DNA from: Brachyhypopomus gauderio
Lineage: Eukaryota; Chordata; Actinopteri; Gymnotiformes; Hypopomidae
NCBI RefSeq assembly: GCF_052324685.1
Contig: NC_135226.1
Span: forward strand, 16,517,384-16,581,383
DNA: 64,000 nt
Direction: 5' to 3'
Numbering within the stretch: the first letter of the stretch is position 1; each line of letters opens with the position of its first letter. Shown here one piece after another: positions 31,835 to 42,473 of this stretch. The translations under genes and the position numbers were made by a program. A model generated the notes under the pieces. The model was not told where the DNA came from and made no database searches. It was given only the letters and a program-made list of their open reading frames with translations.

Positions 31835-32265
31835 GTCTACAACATACTGGATACTGCATACTGGACTCAGTATATACTGGATACTGCATACTGGTCCTCG
31901 TAGTAGTATGCAGTACAGTTTCCAGTATGCGACAAAAGCAAAGCATACTATGGGGTAACGTGAACATAGCGTTGCACGATGGGATGTAGTACACCACGAA
32001 GATAGCTCTGTTCGTGTACTGGAATATTTTGCGGAAGTAGTAGGTCATCCGGGTATGTTTCGCATACTGGAAAATTTCATTTTGGTCACATACTGCATAC
32101 GGCATACTGATTTGGGGCTCGATCAGTACGCCAGTAGTATGTAGTAGGCTATTTTGAACACAGCCTTGGACACAATCGCACCCACAGAGATCCACCGACG
32201 CAGACGACTTGACGTAGGCAATGTAACACGCCCAAAAGGGAGGAGTCAGGGGCTGTAACGTGACA

Positions 32266-32855
32266 TAGATTACCTACACAGAAAAGTTAAGGTCAAGTAA
32301 TATTTTTATTGAATTCTGATACTTGATTTTGCTACATATTAAATGGTCGTAAATATTTCCCAAACATCGGCAGTCTTTCAAGTAGTTTAGTACAATGTTT
32401 GTACACATTCAAATGACATTTTTGTATTGTATATGTACATGGTATTTTACTGTTTTATATTTTGTTTGGGTTGGATATTCCTGAGTCATCTAGGTTTAGA
32501 TGCAGTTTAATAATCCTTTAATATATAATCAGGAGCCCATAAACTAGGGATGACCAATCGCTGAAATTCTCTTTCCAACTGTTCCTTAATCTGGGAGGGC
32601 CCATAACAGCAATGGTGTGATATGATGAACAGGCTATTAAGATATTGCATGTTTAAAGATATCCTACATGATTGTTGTTCATAACATATACTTGATCACA
32701 AAACTCTGAACATAAAAGTAAATCTAGAAATGAGCATGGAAAGTAGGAAAAGTCAGCACGACTATGTCTAGTAGTTGAAGTTATGAACATTTTATGAACT
32801 AGTTATGGGCATTTTAAATCAGGTTAAAAAATGTGTAGGCTATACTTCTTTTGAT

Positions 32856-32886
<31 letters not shown>

Positions 32887-32906
32887 GAAAGGGCTGGGAG
32901 TGGAAT
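32266..32906. other. OR5 upstream flank
   Basis: 32526-32820 is shared with the region upstream of OR6 (40980-41360, interrupted there by a hAT) and with 63838-64000. Shared words include ATGATGAACAG, TTGTTGTTCATAACATA and CTTGATCACAAAAC. A 20-base poly-C run lies at 32857-32876. Confidence 0.7.
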
Positions 32907-32957
32907 GGGAGGGGGTGAGAAGATGAGGCTTATAAGACATTTTAAAAGCTTGATGTC
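32907..32957 (+). promoter_or_regulatory. OR5 proximal promoter (type 2)
   Basis: GGGAGGGGGTGAGAAGATGA, then GGCTTATAAGAC (TATA word at 32930-32936) and TTTTAAAAGCTTGATGTC. Practically the same block precedes OR6. It lacks the TCTTCAGGGA and octamer sites of the type 1 promoters. The TATA word lies about 55 bp before the start codon. Confidence 0.55.
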
Positions 32958-32987
32958 TTGTATTGCATACAGCTGTGCAGAGGAGTG

Positions 32988-33923
32988 ATGGAAAATTCCT
33001 CTAGTGAGTTCCAGTTTGTATTACATGGATTGAATGACACAATGACAAACAGAAATATTTACTTTGCATTTGGTTTTCTTGTCTATATTATGACACTTTT
33101 TGTGAATTTGACACTTGTGATAACTGTTATTCTGGACAAGACTCTTCATGAACCAATGTATCTGTTCATATGTAATTTGTTTATAAATGGAATATGTGGT
33201 GCGTCGGCCTTCTATCCAAAGATACTTGCTGATCTTTTATCAGACTCCCATATTGTATCATATATACCATGCCTGATACAAATATATTTGATTTTTTGTT
33301 ATGCTATGAGTGAATTCTCATGTCTAACAGTTATGGCATATGATCGATATGTAGCTATTTGTAAGCCTTTGGAATATTCAGAAATTATGACACACCAGAA
33401 GGTTGCAAAACTGTTGGCTTTTAGTTGGCTCTTCTCTTTACTAGTGACATCTCTGGGGGCAGTGCTGACAGTCAGAATGCCTTTATGTGGCAATGACATT
33501 GACAAACTGTACTGCTCTAACTGGGAGGTTGTTAAACTCACTTGCACAGATTTGATTATAATTGATGTATATGGCTACTTTGTTTTTATTTATCTTGTTT
33601 TCCTAGTTACAATCATTATTGTGTCATATATTTACATAATTAGAGCATCGTTACAGTCCAAGGCAGGGAAGGTTAAATTCATGCAGACATGTCTTCCACA
33701 TTTAATCACCCTCATAAACTTTGCAGTTTCTCTAGTCTTTGATGCCATGTATTCTCGCTATGGCAAAAGCCAAACACAGCAAGCTCTGCGTAATATCTTG
33801 GGTATAGAGTTTCTTGTTGTGCCGCCTCTCCTAAACCCCATCATATACGGAATAAAACAGACTGAGATGCGCCGTCAGTTTGTAAAAATGTACACAAAAC
33901 TTAAATCAGTGAGTCGGAGCTGA
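32988..33923 (+). CDS. Odorant receptor OR5 (311 aa)
   Basis: Intact olfactory GPCR. The frame is open further upstream, but the ATG of GTGATGGAA (MENSSSEFQF) lines up with every paralogue and gives normal length. Signatures: LHEPMYLFIC, MAYDRYVAIC, loop-2 cysteines (TCTD instead of SCTD after the invariant block), KVKFMQTC and PPLLNPIIY. TM3 QIYLIFCYAMSEF is identical to OR8. The C-terminus (KQTEMRRQFVKMYTKL) is shared in kind with OR7. SYIPCLIQ at the start of TM3 is unique (others have TACL or similar). Its first 60 codons are the closest match to those of OR6. Confidence 0.95.
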   Translation: MENSSSEFQFVLHGLNDTMTNRNIYFAFGFLVYIMTLFVNLTLVITVILDKTLHEPMYLFICNLFINGICGASAFYPKILADLLSDSHIVSYIPCLIQIYLIFCYAMSEFSCLTVMAYDRYVAICKPLEYSEIMTHQKVAKLLAFSWLFSLLVTSLGAVLTVRMPLCGNDIDKLYCSNWEVVKLTCTDLIIIDVYGYFVFIYLVFLVTIIIVSYIYIIRASLQSKAGKVKFMQTCLPHLITLINFAVSLVFDAMYSRYGKSQTQQALRNILGIEFLVVPPLLNPIIYGIKQTEMRRQFVKMYTKLKSVSRS

Positions 33924-34492
33924 TAATGGTTCTGAGAAGTGTTCTGTATTTTAGATGAGCAAATACCACCAGGACTTTTTTAGGATGAAAACATTTGTGT
34001 TTGCGAACGTGTGTATGTCAAATTTTGATTTTGAATATGCATCTTATCTCTCAACTGTTATCACCTGTTTTGCTATGAGAGCTTAGAATTGAATTATTCT
34101 ATCTGAAATATAAGGCACCAAATAGATGCCATAATAAATTATGTTTAAAGACAGTTCTTCCCATTTATTTTGGGAAAACACATTTTCAGCAGTTCTGCAT
34201 TCAGTGTTCAATGAAAAAGCTGTGCTTTTTTTCTTATACAAGGCGCTATTGAACAGAAAAATCACCAGTGTTAAATCAGCTGAAAAGGTGTGTAAATTCT
34301 TCATATTATTTGATCGCCTAGATAAAGATATAACTATTATTATGAAATTATGAAATTATTTTCCTGGTTTCTGCTTTGTAGTGTTCTTTGCTCTCATACA
34401 TTAATTTGTAGTAAGATTCTCACTAAGCATTCAAAGAGCGTGACACTTTCCCCCATTTGTTCTTGTAGTTATATCACTACTTTCTGCCTTCT
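33924..34492. other. OR5 downstream flank
   Basis: Homologous to the flanks after OR7 (46944-47600) and to the ghost at 30370. Interrupted at 34493, where an LTR fossil begins with TGTTATCC. Confidence 0.65.
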
Positions 34493-35697
34493 TGTTATCC
34501 TGGGAGGGCCCGTGAAATGCCATCAGCGTCAGGGGGCGATAAGGCAGATGCAAGCGCTGAGAAGAGCATGATTTAATAAAAGGCATATATTCAGGGTCAT
34601 ATTCAGGGTCGCATGAACAGGCAGTGGTCAAATCCAAATGTGAGTCTGACAGGTGGGGGCAGGACTACAGTAGGCTACATGTGACAGCAACTTCCTCCCC
34701 CCAAAAGCGCACCACACTGAGGTGCGCAAACCAAAAAAACAAAACCAGAAACCTAGAATATAACCACCAAACAAAACACAACTAGAACATCAACCAAGCA
34801 CACCCGAAGGAGAACCAAAAACAGACAACACAGACAAACCAGGCAGAGACACAGATAACACCAGAAGAGCAAAAAGTAACAGAAGAAGCAGAAGAAACTG
34901 AAGGAAACGCAGACACAGGAAACACAGAAGCTGAACGAGAAACAGAAAAACCAGAGACAGACACAGGAACGGGAGTGAACTCAGGATAACACAACCAAGA
35001 ACACACGGACGACGAACAGGCCGACAAGAGGACGGAGGAGCATCGACACAAACAGAACGATGACATCCCGGAGGAGACACCACAGGAGAACAAAAAACAA
35101 CGCAACAAAGATCAGGCAAAAGACAATGGAATGGGCACAAAAACCGGCACAGACACTGAAACAGAAACCACAACACAAGCAAAAATAAAACCAGACACGA
35201 AAGACGGCAAAAACAACAAAACAGGAAACACAGAAATAGAAAAAACAGAAGAGGGTGGGACAGGTGGGAACCAAGGAGCTACAGGAGGCAATGAACAGGG
35301 CGGGATGGGCTGGAACCAATGAGCAACAGGATGCGTAGGCTGGCCCGGGTCCTCTGGCGCAGTGAGGACATCCAGTGGACATTCACCGGAGGCATGGCGT
35401 CAACGTCACGTGGAGGCAGGTCTAGAGGTACCGAAGGGTCACAAGACCTGAGGTTGACCCACTCAAGGATCACTGGAGCCAGGGTTGATCTACTCAGTGT
35501 CACTAGAGCTGGGGGAAATGACCTTTTCTGGGTCACAGGAATGGGAGCAGCTGCCGTGACGGCCTCCAGGGTTGCTGCCACTGTGGAAACGGTCTCCAGA
35601 GACACTATCGTTGTGGAAAAGTGTCCATATGTGCAGCTGCTGTGGAAATGGCGTCCAGGGATGCTGCCACTGTGGGGAAGGTGTCCAGGTCCAGGAC

Positions 35698-36698
35698 CAG
35701 TGATGGCTAAGTTACCTTGAGAAAGTAATCCGATTACTGATTACTGATTACTCCTTTTAAAAGTAACTTAGTTACGTTACATATTACTTGATTTTAAAAG
35801 TAACTACGTTAGATTACAAGTTACTTTAGTAGTTACATTCAGCAGCAAAATAAATTTTTCCAATACTCACTTTATTGGAAGTGCATTTTTAACAGTAACA
35901 ATGTATTGAAGCAGGTTCGGTAACCGAGGCAGAAACTGCTTAATCCAAAAATCCCGAGGAGGGAAACTTTATTGATAACGCAACCCTGGCTCGCGCAGGC
36001 TCCGCCCCCCACAGTGTCACTTAAAGGGCGAGACTCGCCGTGAGGAGTAGTAGTCGCTACAGTATCTCCTGACATTACGTTTGTGTAGCTGCGTGGTATT
36101 ATTTGTAAATTTATTTGTAAACGTAATACAAGCGAACTGGGGTGGGTTTCCCGAAACGTTCGTAGCGCCAAGTACTTCGTAACCTCGTATGAAACGTACG
36201 TTTCGGGAAACCCACCCCTGTTCAGTCAGACAGCTTGTGAAACGAAATACCATTACAATTTCAAGCATTTTAAAGTAGGCGACGTTAGTCAAAATTCCAG
36301 CACTTTTCAAACGTGGAACACAGTGCAACATTAAAATTCTTCAGGTAAATGTTCCTTCCCCTGTTTTTGAGGGGTGTTTCTTTATACTACCACACATCGT
36401 TATGGGAGGACACTGCAAAAAATGACTTGTAAAACGCGCTCGCGCTCTCACAGGGTCGCGCGCAGCGTGCGGAGTCGAGCGCTACGGTCAGAAGCAAAAG
36501 TAGAACTGAGCCAAGAAGAAAGCAAAAATATATATATTTTACTAGGGAAAATAAAAATAGTAACGCACAGTTATTTGGATAAGTAACTTTAATCTGATTA
36601 CTGGACTGGAAATAGTAGCGCGTTATATTACTCGTTACCGAAAAAAGTGGTAAGATTAGAGTAACGCATTACTAAGTAACGCGTTACTGACATCACTG
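35698..36698. mobile_element. Non-autonomous hAT element (copy 2)
   Basis: 8-bp duplication TCCAGGAC (35690-35697 and 36699-36706). Same family as 17276-18286 (CAGTGATGG start, GTAACGCGTTACTGACATCACTG end) with the same MITE-derived middle. It lacks the solo LTR of copy 1 but carries a 78-bp palindromic MITE (36140-36217) and an extra block of about 155 bp at 35908-36062 of unknown type. Confidence 0.88.
36140..36217. mobile_element. 78-bp palindromic MITE
   Basis: GGGTGGGTTTCCCGAAACG at the left is the reverse complement of the right end. The 3-bp flank CTG is duplicated (36137-36139 and 36218-36220), and the empty site is present in hAT copy 1 at about 17832. Almost the whole element can fold on itself. 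Confidence 0.8.
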
Positions 36699-37003
36699 TC
36701 CAGGACCTAATGAAGACACCCAGTATCCCACCTTCAAAACATCCAGGCATTTCACAAGCCTCTGGGGAATCCAGAGGAACAGCTGGGTGAACTGGAATAG
36801 AGTGCATGGTCCTCTCCACACCTGCAACCGTGGTATGCCGGGGGCATGAGCTTCCATCTCCCTCACAGGAGCCTGGAAGACCCTGGAAGAACATACAGAC
36901 ACAATCCCCTCTCGGCCACTCTCACTATGCCAGCTCCCTCCACACGAGGTATGGGGAGCTCATATTGGTGCTTGAGAGTGCACAGAGAGTACTGCCTTGG
37001 GTT

Positions 37004-37968
37004 TAGGGGTGACCTGCAATAGTCGCTGATTCGACTATAGTCGACTATACCCCCTAGTCGACTATGAACTTCATAGTCGAATGTACCATTCTAACTGCAT
37101 GGGGGTGCCCAAGGATGTTGCTAAGCATTAGTTGTTACATTAAATGTCTTTATTTTCGTTATATATAGCCTTTTGTCAAATAAAATCATCCTAATTTCTG
37201 TTAATAAATATTTAAAAATGATGTGTGCGCATTAACAATAGGCATCTTCCTTACTACACATTAATACATCACACCCTGCAGTTGCACAATCCAAACGAGC
37301 GGAGCTGAACACGCTACAGGATCAGCGTCCGCCGAGATTATAATGTCTACTAAAAAACTTCAAAAGTATTTTGAAAAAGATAAAGATGAATCAAATAAAG
37401 TAAAGTGCAAGTTATGTCATCAACGTCTTTTATTTCACACGACAACAACCAACATGGCATACCATTTAAAACGCGTAAGGCGAAAAAAAACGTTTGCCGC
37501 TTGTCGTCTCGTCGCGGTGCGTCTCGGCAAGTAATCCTATAAACATTTATTGTTGTTGTTTGCTTTTAAACCCTGTTACTTGAACCTTTCCTTATAATTT
37601 GTTTGCTGTTGTGTGGAAATGTTTTATATATATTTTCAGGCAGGCATATTTTATTTAAAATATTTTTGACATTTTGCACAGTGCCTGTCTGACAGTTCGA
37701 TATGCGCACTGACGGTTAATGTTCTCTAACGTTTCATTAAAAAATAAATAAGTAATAAATAAAAGCTGAATAAAGACAACCTACCATGTTTATTCATTTA
37801 TCTGAGTGTTTTAGGTTTTTACTTTGAAGTGGAAAAAAGTCCTGAATGAGAACGGTATCCCGTTTAAGGTGCTCTTTAAAAAAACCCTGATTCGACTATT
37901 AGTCGACTAAAGGGAAAATCTGACGAATCAGATTCGACTATGAAAATCCTTAGTTGAATACACCCCTA
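37004..37968 (+). mobile_element. hAT element with BED-finger remnant
   Basis: 8-bp duplication CTTGGGTT (36996-37003 and 37969-37976), ends TAGGGGTG and ACACCCCTA, and subterminal repeats of ATTCGACTATAGTCGACTA type at both ends. It contains the start of a transposase-like frame (37343-37534) and then no more coding sequence, so it is an internally deleted copy. Confidence 0.88.
37343..37534 (+). pseudogene. N-terminal BED zinc finger of a hAT transposase
   Basis: 63 codons. MSTKKLQKYFEKDKDESNKV leads into a BED-type finger start with CKLC (Cys pair), then NMAYHLKR (His of the finger). The sequence diverges after RVRRKK, and the RNase H-like catalytic domain and the dimerisation domain are absent. 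It is a truncated remnant, not a functional transposase. Confidence 0.65.
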
Positions 37969-38281
37969 CTTGGGTTAATTGCAAACCACATTTTGCACTA
38001 CAGGTCACTCCTCCCTGTAGTGTTGGTTAAGATGGGTAGACTCACAGATCTTAACTGGGGTCTCGTCATAAAACCCAGCCAAAACCAAAAGCGATGGCTT
38101 TCTTCCATGAATGAGAAGAAACAGTGCCAGGGGAATTCTTATCTCTGGCTCATATTTGCTGAAACATGGGAGACTCTAACTGCATGGAACCAACCAGAGA
38201 CTCGTTCCAGCTATAGAACTTACCAGAGTCTCGCTCTCTCACTGAATCCTGTTTAGGCTGATTTTTATGTAACACTGCAGG

Positions 38282-38449
38282 CAGAGGCGGTCTTTGCATA
38301 GAGGCGTGGCTAGGCAACTGCCTTGGGCCCCTCCCACTGCAGCCCACTGTAGGGCCCCCTGATTAGCTAACTTATTTCTCCTATATTAATGTTGATGGGC
38401 CCCCTAGCTAAATTTGCCTTGAGCCCCCAAACTGCTAAGTCCGCCACTG
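38282..38449. mobile_element. Probable hAT-type MITE, 168 bp
   Basis: Ends CAGAGGCGG and CCGCCACTG are inverted repeats. The interior has GGGCCCCTCCC and GGGCCCCCT words. No perfect target duplication was found, so boundaries are tentative. Confidence 0.5.
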
Positions 38450-38453
38450 ACTG

Positions 38454-40979
38454 TGTAACGGAGGGGTGGTAATGTAACCAGGGGGCGGACACACTGGCGC
38501 TGGAGAGCGGGACTCTAAGCTATTTGAACTAGCCATCTTGGCTAACCGTATCGTGCCTGCACATAGAACTCTACTTTTACGTGGCATGTGAACAAAGGAA
38601 CAGACACAGACTACTGACTACTTAAATAAGAGGACGCGACACAAACCAGGTAAATTCGAACAAATTATAAATACTGAAAGCAACAACGATCATGAACATA
38701 CCAAAACACAAGACTAGATGAAATACAAATGACACCAGGAGTAAACGCAAAACAGAACCAGATCAAACAGAAACATAGACCGTAGAATACATACAATATA
38801 AGCCGACACAGGGAACAGTGAATGTGTAGGCTACTTTAGACCAAACGTAAACTAGCAGCAGGACAATACACCATTGGATTACAAAGACATATAACGAAAC
38901 TGACAATGAACCGTAGACAACACCAGACTATATACAAAGTAACCACAACAAAGAGAAACGTGACACAACAGAAACAAACCTTACACACTGACTCTCGAAC
39001 TAAGAGACACACAGAAGACCAACATCTAGAACGACCATATTCCTGAAACATAAGCAAGACTATCCACATAAACAATAAGCCGAAGCACTCGCAACATTCA
39101 GACCGAAACATAAACCACTGCAGTACGAGACACTGACTTCACCATAAACATTGACCCACAACAAATACCCGAAACACAAGGATTAAATACAAACCTTAAC
39201 GAACACTCAAACAAGCAACAGCTGAAACCAATGAAACAAACAGGCAGAACTAAACAGAAGACCAGAGGAGGAGGAGCCAGGTGTGACAGAACCCCCCCTG
39301 TAAAGCGCCACTCCGGGGCACTTAAAACCACACCAGAAAACAAAACAAGTCACGTACAAAAAGGAGCAAAACCAGGACGAACAACACGGAAACCAGGAAA
39401 CAAGACAGGAGACACGGAGGCAGGACCAGACGCAGAAGTTGGCGAATACCCAAAACCAGAACCAAACATAGAAGACACAGAAGAGGCCGGGGACACAGGG
39501 GCAGTGAAAGGAAGCGAAACACTGGACGCAGTCGGCACAGTACCGGACGGCCCAAGCGACCCAGAGGCAGAGAATGGACTGGATCCCATCGGGGGCACTC
39601 CAGAAAGTGAGGCTGTAGAAAAAGAGACATTATCGGGTGTACGAATGGGAGTGGATGAGGAACCAGCCGAACCCTCAGAGGGAGAAGAGGTAAGTACAGC
39701 AGCAGACCTGGGGGGAAACACCGGATCGGAGGAACAGGAGAACACCGAGGTGAGTATACGAAAAACAACAGATACATGAATAGGAACGAGTTGAACACAC
39801 AGACAAGGAACCGGAATCGTACAGGGCACAAAAACACACAAACCTGAAACATATATGGGTACAGAGACTACAGAAAAACGATAGGAGGTCACAGGCACTG
39901 GCACAAACACGTATTCAGGGACAGGAGTCCAGAACAAAAGTTTCATGTGGGACATGTGTTCCAGGAGTTCCCATATCATGGGGGTTACGCTGACCCCTAT
40001 ATCACTGTCATAGTTCTCTTGGGTGGCTGTTCCCGGTAGTCCCTGTGGCAGGATAGTGGGAACAGGCGGCACAGGTCCTGGCCCAAGCTCAGTAGTCTGA
40101 GGGTCAGGCAAAGACCCCTTGCAGGGCGCCGAGACGGGCGGCGACGACCACCTCCCAGCAGCTGGAACAGGTAGCGGCGACGGCTCTGACCCCCTCCGGA
40201 CAGCAGGAACAGGTAGCGGCGACGGCTCTGACCCCCTCCGGACAGCAGGAACAGGTAGCGGCGACGGCTCTGACCCCCTCCGGACAGCAGGAACAGGTAG
40301 CGGCGACGGCTCTGACCCCCTCCGGATAGCAGGAACAGGCGGCGGCAACGGCGGCGGAAACTGACAACGAACCGTAGACAACACCAGACTATATACAAAG
40401 TAACCACAACGAAGAGAAACGTGACACAACAGAAACAAACCTTACACACTGATTCTCGAACTAAGAGACACACAGAAGACCAACATCTAGAACGACCATA
40501 TTCCTGAAACATAAACAAGACTATCCACATAAACAATAAACCGAAGCACTCGCAACATTCAGACTGAAACATAAACCACTGCAGTACGAGACACTGACTT
40601 CACCATAAACATTGACCCACAACGAATACCCGAAACACAAGGATTAAAGGGCATTGCATATTCAGGGTCATATAAACAGGCAGTGGTCAAATCTGAAAGT
40701 GAGTCTGACATATAAACAGAACCAACAAGCAAAGACATACTTGAACACAAAGAACAAACAGTAGCACTTCAAAAATACATTAACACACAAAGCTGTACAT
40801 AAAACAAAGATCAGTACAGACTAGACACAACAAGGGGTTTAAATATAACAGAAAAAACAAGAAACATCTGAAACCAATGATGTGCCGGGTTACAAAAAAA
40901 ACACAAGGAGGGGAATACATGACAGCACGCACATGGCTAAATAAACAAGTACTCGTGAGGGGCGGGGTTAACCATGACA
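38454..40979 (-). mobile_element. LTR retrotransposon fossil with Pro-rich repeats
   Basis: An LTR-like segment 38454-39288 (TGTAACGG...GTGTGACA), then a C-rich tract (polypurine tract in reverse) and the shared word GCCACTCCGGGGCAC, as in the 6250 element. The interior runs to about 40358 and includes 45-48-bp tandem repeats at 40150-40340 (reverse frame units of type VPAVRRGSEPSPL). Then part of the LTR recurs from 40359. The distal LTR part resembles 34583-34660. Mosaic and broken. Confidence 0.65.
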
Positions 40980-41049
40980 GCCCTTATCAGCGACGGTGTG
41001 GTATGATGAACAGACTATTAAGATATTGCCTGTTTACAGACATCCTACA

Positions 41050-41205
41050 CATAGGCGTGGTAGTGGGGGGAAAAGTGGACCTGACTATACAGGGCCTGAG
41101 TAGGGAAAGGGGCCCATTTTTCTCATGTACCTCATTTACTGGCAATTATAAGGGCCCACTGTCATTGAGAGTGTACAGGGCCCAGAATTTGCTGCTACAC
41201 CCCTG
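41050..41205. mobile_element. hAT-type MITE upstream of OR6
   Basis: Flanked by ATCCTACA (41042-41049) and ATCTTACA (41206-41213), an 8-bp duplication with one change. Ends are CATAGGCGTGGTAGT and the complement of CAGGGGTGTAGCAGC. The uninterrupted sequence is present upstream of OR5 (near 32665), so this is an insertion into the duplicated flank. Confidence 0.8.
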
Positions 41206-41436
41206 ATCTTACATAATTGTTGTTCATAACATACTTGATCACAAAACACTGAACATAAAAGTAAATCTAAAAATAAGCATGGAAAATAACCAATAATAAG
41301 ACATCAGTACAACTATAGTTATATCCAGTAAATGAACATCTTTAAATTTAGTTCATAATAATGTTTTAAAACATTTAAAAACAGGTAGAGAAAAAAAGTA
41401 TACTTCTTTTGATCCCCCACCCCCCCTCCCCCCTGG

Positions 41437-41500
41437 ACTGGGAGTGGGATGGGAGGGGGTGGGAAGATGAGGCTTATAAGACATTTTAAAAGCTTGATGT
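41437..41500 (+). promoter_or_regulatory. OR6 proximal promoter (type 2)
   Basis: GGGAGTGGGATGGGAGGGGG, GAAGATGAGGCTTATAAGAC (TATA word at 41475-41481) and TTTTAAAAGCTTGATGTC, almost base for base the OR5 promoter. Confidence 0.55.
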
Positions 41501-41534
41501 CTGGTATTGCATACAATTGTGCAGGAAACGAGCG

Positions 41535-42473
41535 ATGGAAAATTCTTCTAGAGAGTTCCAGTTTGTACTGCATGGATTGAATGACACAATGACAAACAAA
41601 AATATTTACTTTGCATTTGGTCTTCTTGCCTATATTATGACTCTGCTTGTGAATTTGACACTAGTGATAACTGTTATTCTGGAAAAGACACTTCATGAAC
41701 CTATGTATCTGTTCATATGCAGTTTGTTTGTAAATGGAATATGTGGTGCTTCTGCTTTCTATCCAAAGATCCTTGCTGATCTTTTATCAGATTCCCATGT
41801 AATTTCATATACAGCATGTCTGACACAAATTTGTGTAATTTATACTTATGCCTTGTATGAATTCACATGTCTAACAGTCATGGCATATGACAGATATGTA
41901 GCTATTTGTAAACCTTTAGAATATCTGTGTATTATGACCCACCAGAAGGTTATAAAACTGTTAACTTGTATCTGCCTCTTCTGTTTAACAGAGTCATTCA
42001 TTGGTGCTGTACTGACAATCCGGCTACCCTTATGTGGTAATGATATTGACAAGCTGTACTGCTCTAACTGGGAGGTTGTTAAACTCTCTTGCACAGATGT
42101 AACTGTGAACAATGTGTTTGGGTACATTCTAATATTTTCTCATATTTCCCAAGGCATGTTCATCATTATGTCATATATTCACATCATCAGAGCTTGTTTA
42201 CAGTCTAAAGCAGGAAGAGTTAAATTTATGCAAACATGCCTTCCTCATTTAATCACCCTCATGAATTTCAGTGTTTCCTTAATCTTTGATGTCATGTTTT
42301 CTCGCTATGGAAAAAACCAGGGGCTGCAAGCTATGCGCAATATCTTGGGTATAGAGTATCTTGTTGTACCTCCTCTCCTAAACCCCATAGTATATGGAAT
42401 TAACTTGTCCCACATACGGCAACAGTTTTTAAAAATGTTCAGGCATAAACTTGAAGCTATGAATTTGAGGTGA
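41535..42473 (+). CDS. Odorant receptor OR6, mosaic of OR5 and OR3 types (312 aa)
   Basis: Intact olfactory GPCR; start at MENSSREFQF by alignment with its paralogues. Residues 1 to about 60 (including KNIYFAFGLLAYIMTLLVN) follow OR5. From ICSLFVNG onward the protein follows OR1/OR3 (QICVIYTYALYEF in TM3, TVNNVFGYILIFSHISQGMF in TM5). The promoter is of OR5 type and the 3' flank of OR3 type, so this gene looks like an unequal crossover or conversion product. MAYDRYVAIC, the loop-2 block, RVKFMQTC and PPLLNPIVY are intact. MFSRYGKN replaces MYSRYGKS. The tail ends EAMNLR, unlike the EAVRQS of OR3. Confidence 0.95.
   Translation: MENSSREFQFVLHGLNDTMTNKNIYFAFGLLAYIMTLLVNLTLVITVILEKTLHEPMYLFICSLFVNGICGASAFYPKILADLLSDSHVISYTACLTQICVIYTYALYEFTCLTVMAYDRYVAICKPLEYLCIMTHQKVIKLLTCICLFCLTESFIGAVLTIRLPLCGNDIDKLYCSNWEVVKLSCTDVTVNNVFGYILIFSHISQGMFIIMSYIHIIRACLQSKAGRVKFMQTCLPHLITLMNFSVSLIFDVMFSRYGKNQGLQAMRNILGIEYLVVPPLLNPIVYGINLSHIRQQFLKMFRHKLEAMNLR

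Larger units (their letters stand above)
31465..32165. mobile_element. Non-autonomous DNA transposon with GGCTGTGTTC ends
   Basis: Inverted termini GGCTGTGTTCGAAATAG and (reverse) GGCTGTGTTCAAAATAG, with a 3-bp TTG duplication (31462-31464 and 32166-32168). The interior has many CATACTGGATACTG repeats. It is about 350 bp without the nested hAT. The superfamily is uncertain (Harbinger/ISL2EU-like). Confidence 0.75.
31228..32265 (-). mobile_element. Solo LTR, invaded by a MITE and a hAT
   Basis: TGTGACGCACGG...TAACGTGACA in reverse orientation with a perfect 5-bp duplication TAGAT (31223-31227 and 32266-32270). It matches the LTR at 61671-62023 in opposite orientation. Without its inserts it is about 334 bp. 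It carries the element at 31465-32165. Confidence 0.85.
34493..38273 (-). mobile_element. LTR retrotransposon fossil with several inserts
   Basis: Reverse-oriented element: an LTR-like segment from 34493 ending CATGTGACA near 34685, then a polypurine tract (seen as CCTCCCCCC) and a Thr/Lys- and Pro-rich interior. At its far end (about 38150-38270) there is a leader homologous to that of the 59096 element (GAGAGAGCGAGACTC in reverse). It hosts hAT elements at 35698-36698 and 37004-37968. Broken, older than the 6250 element; the right limit is uncertain. Confidence 0.65.

Noticed and set aside
32958-32987. Ten extra N-terminal residues on OR5 (and six on OR6)
   Set aside because: They begin at non-ATG codons and do not exist in paralogues; the aligned MENSS start is preferred.
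35908-36062. Extra 155-bp block in hAT copy 2 as a solo LTR
   Set aside because: TG...CA ends are suggestive, but only a 3-bp GTA flank repeats, not the 5 bp expected; left unclassified.
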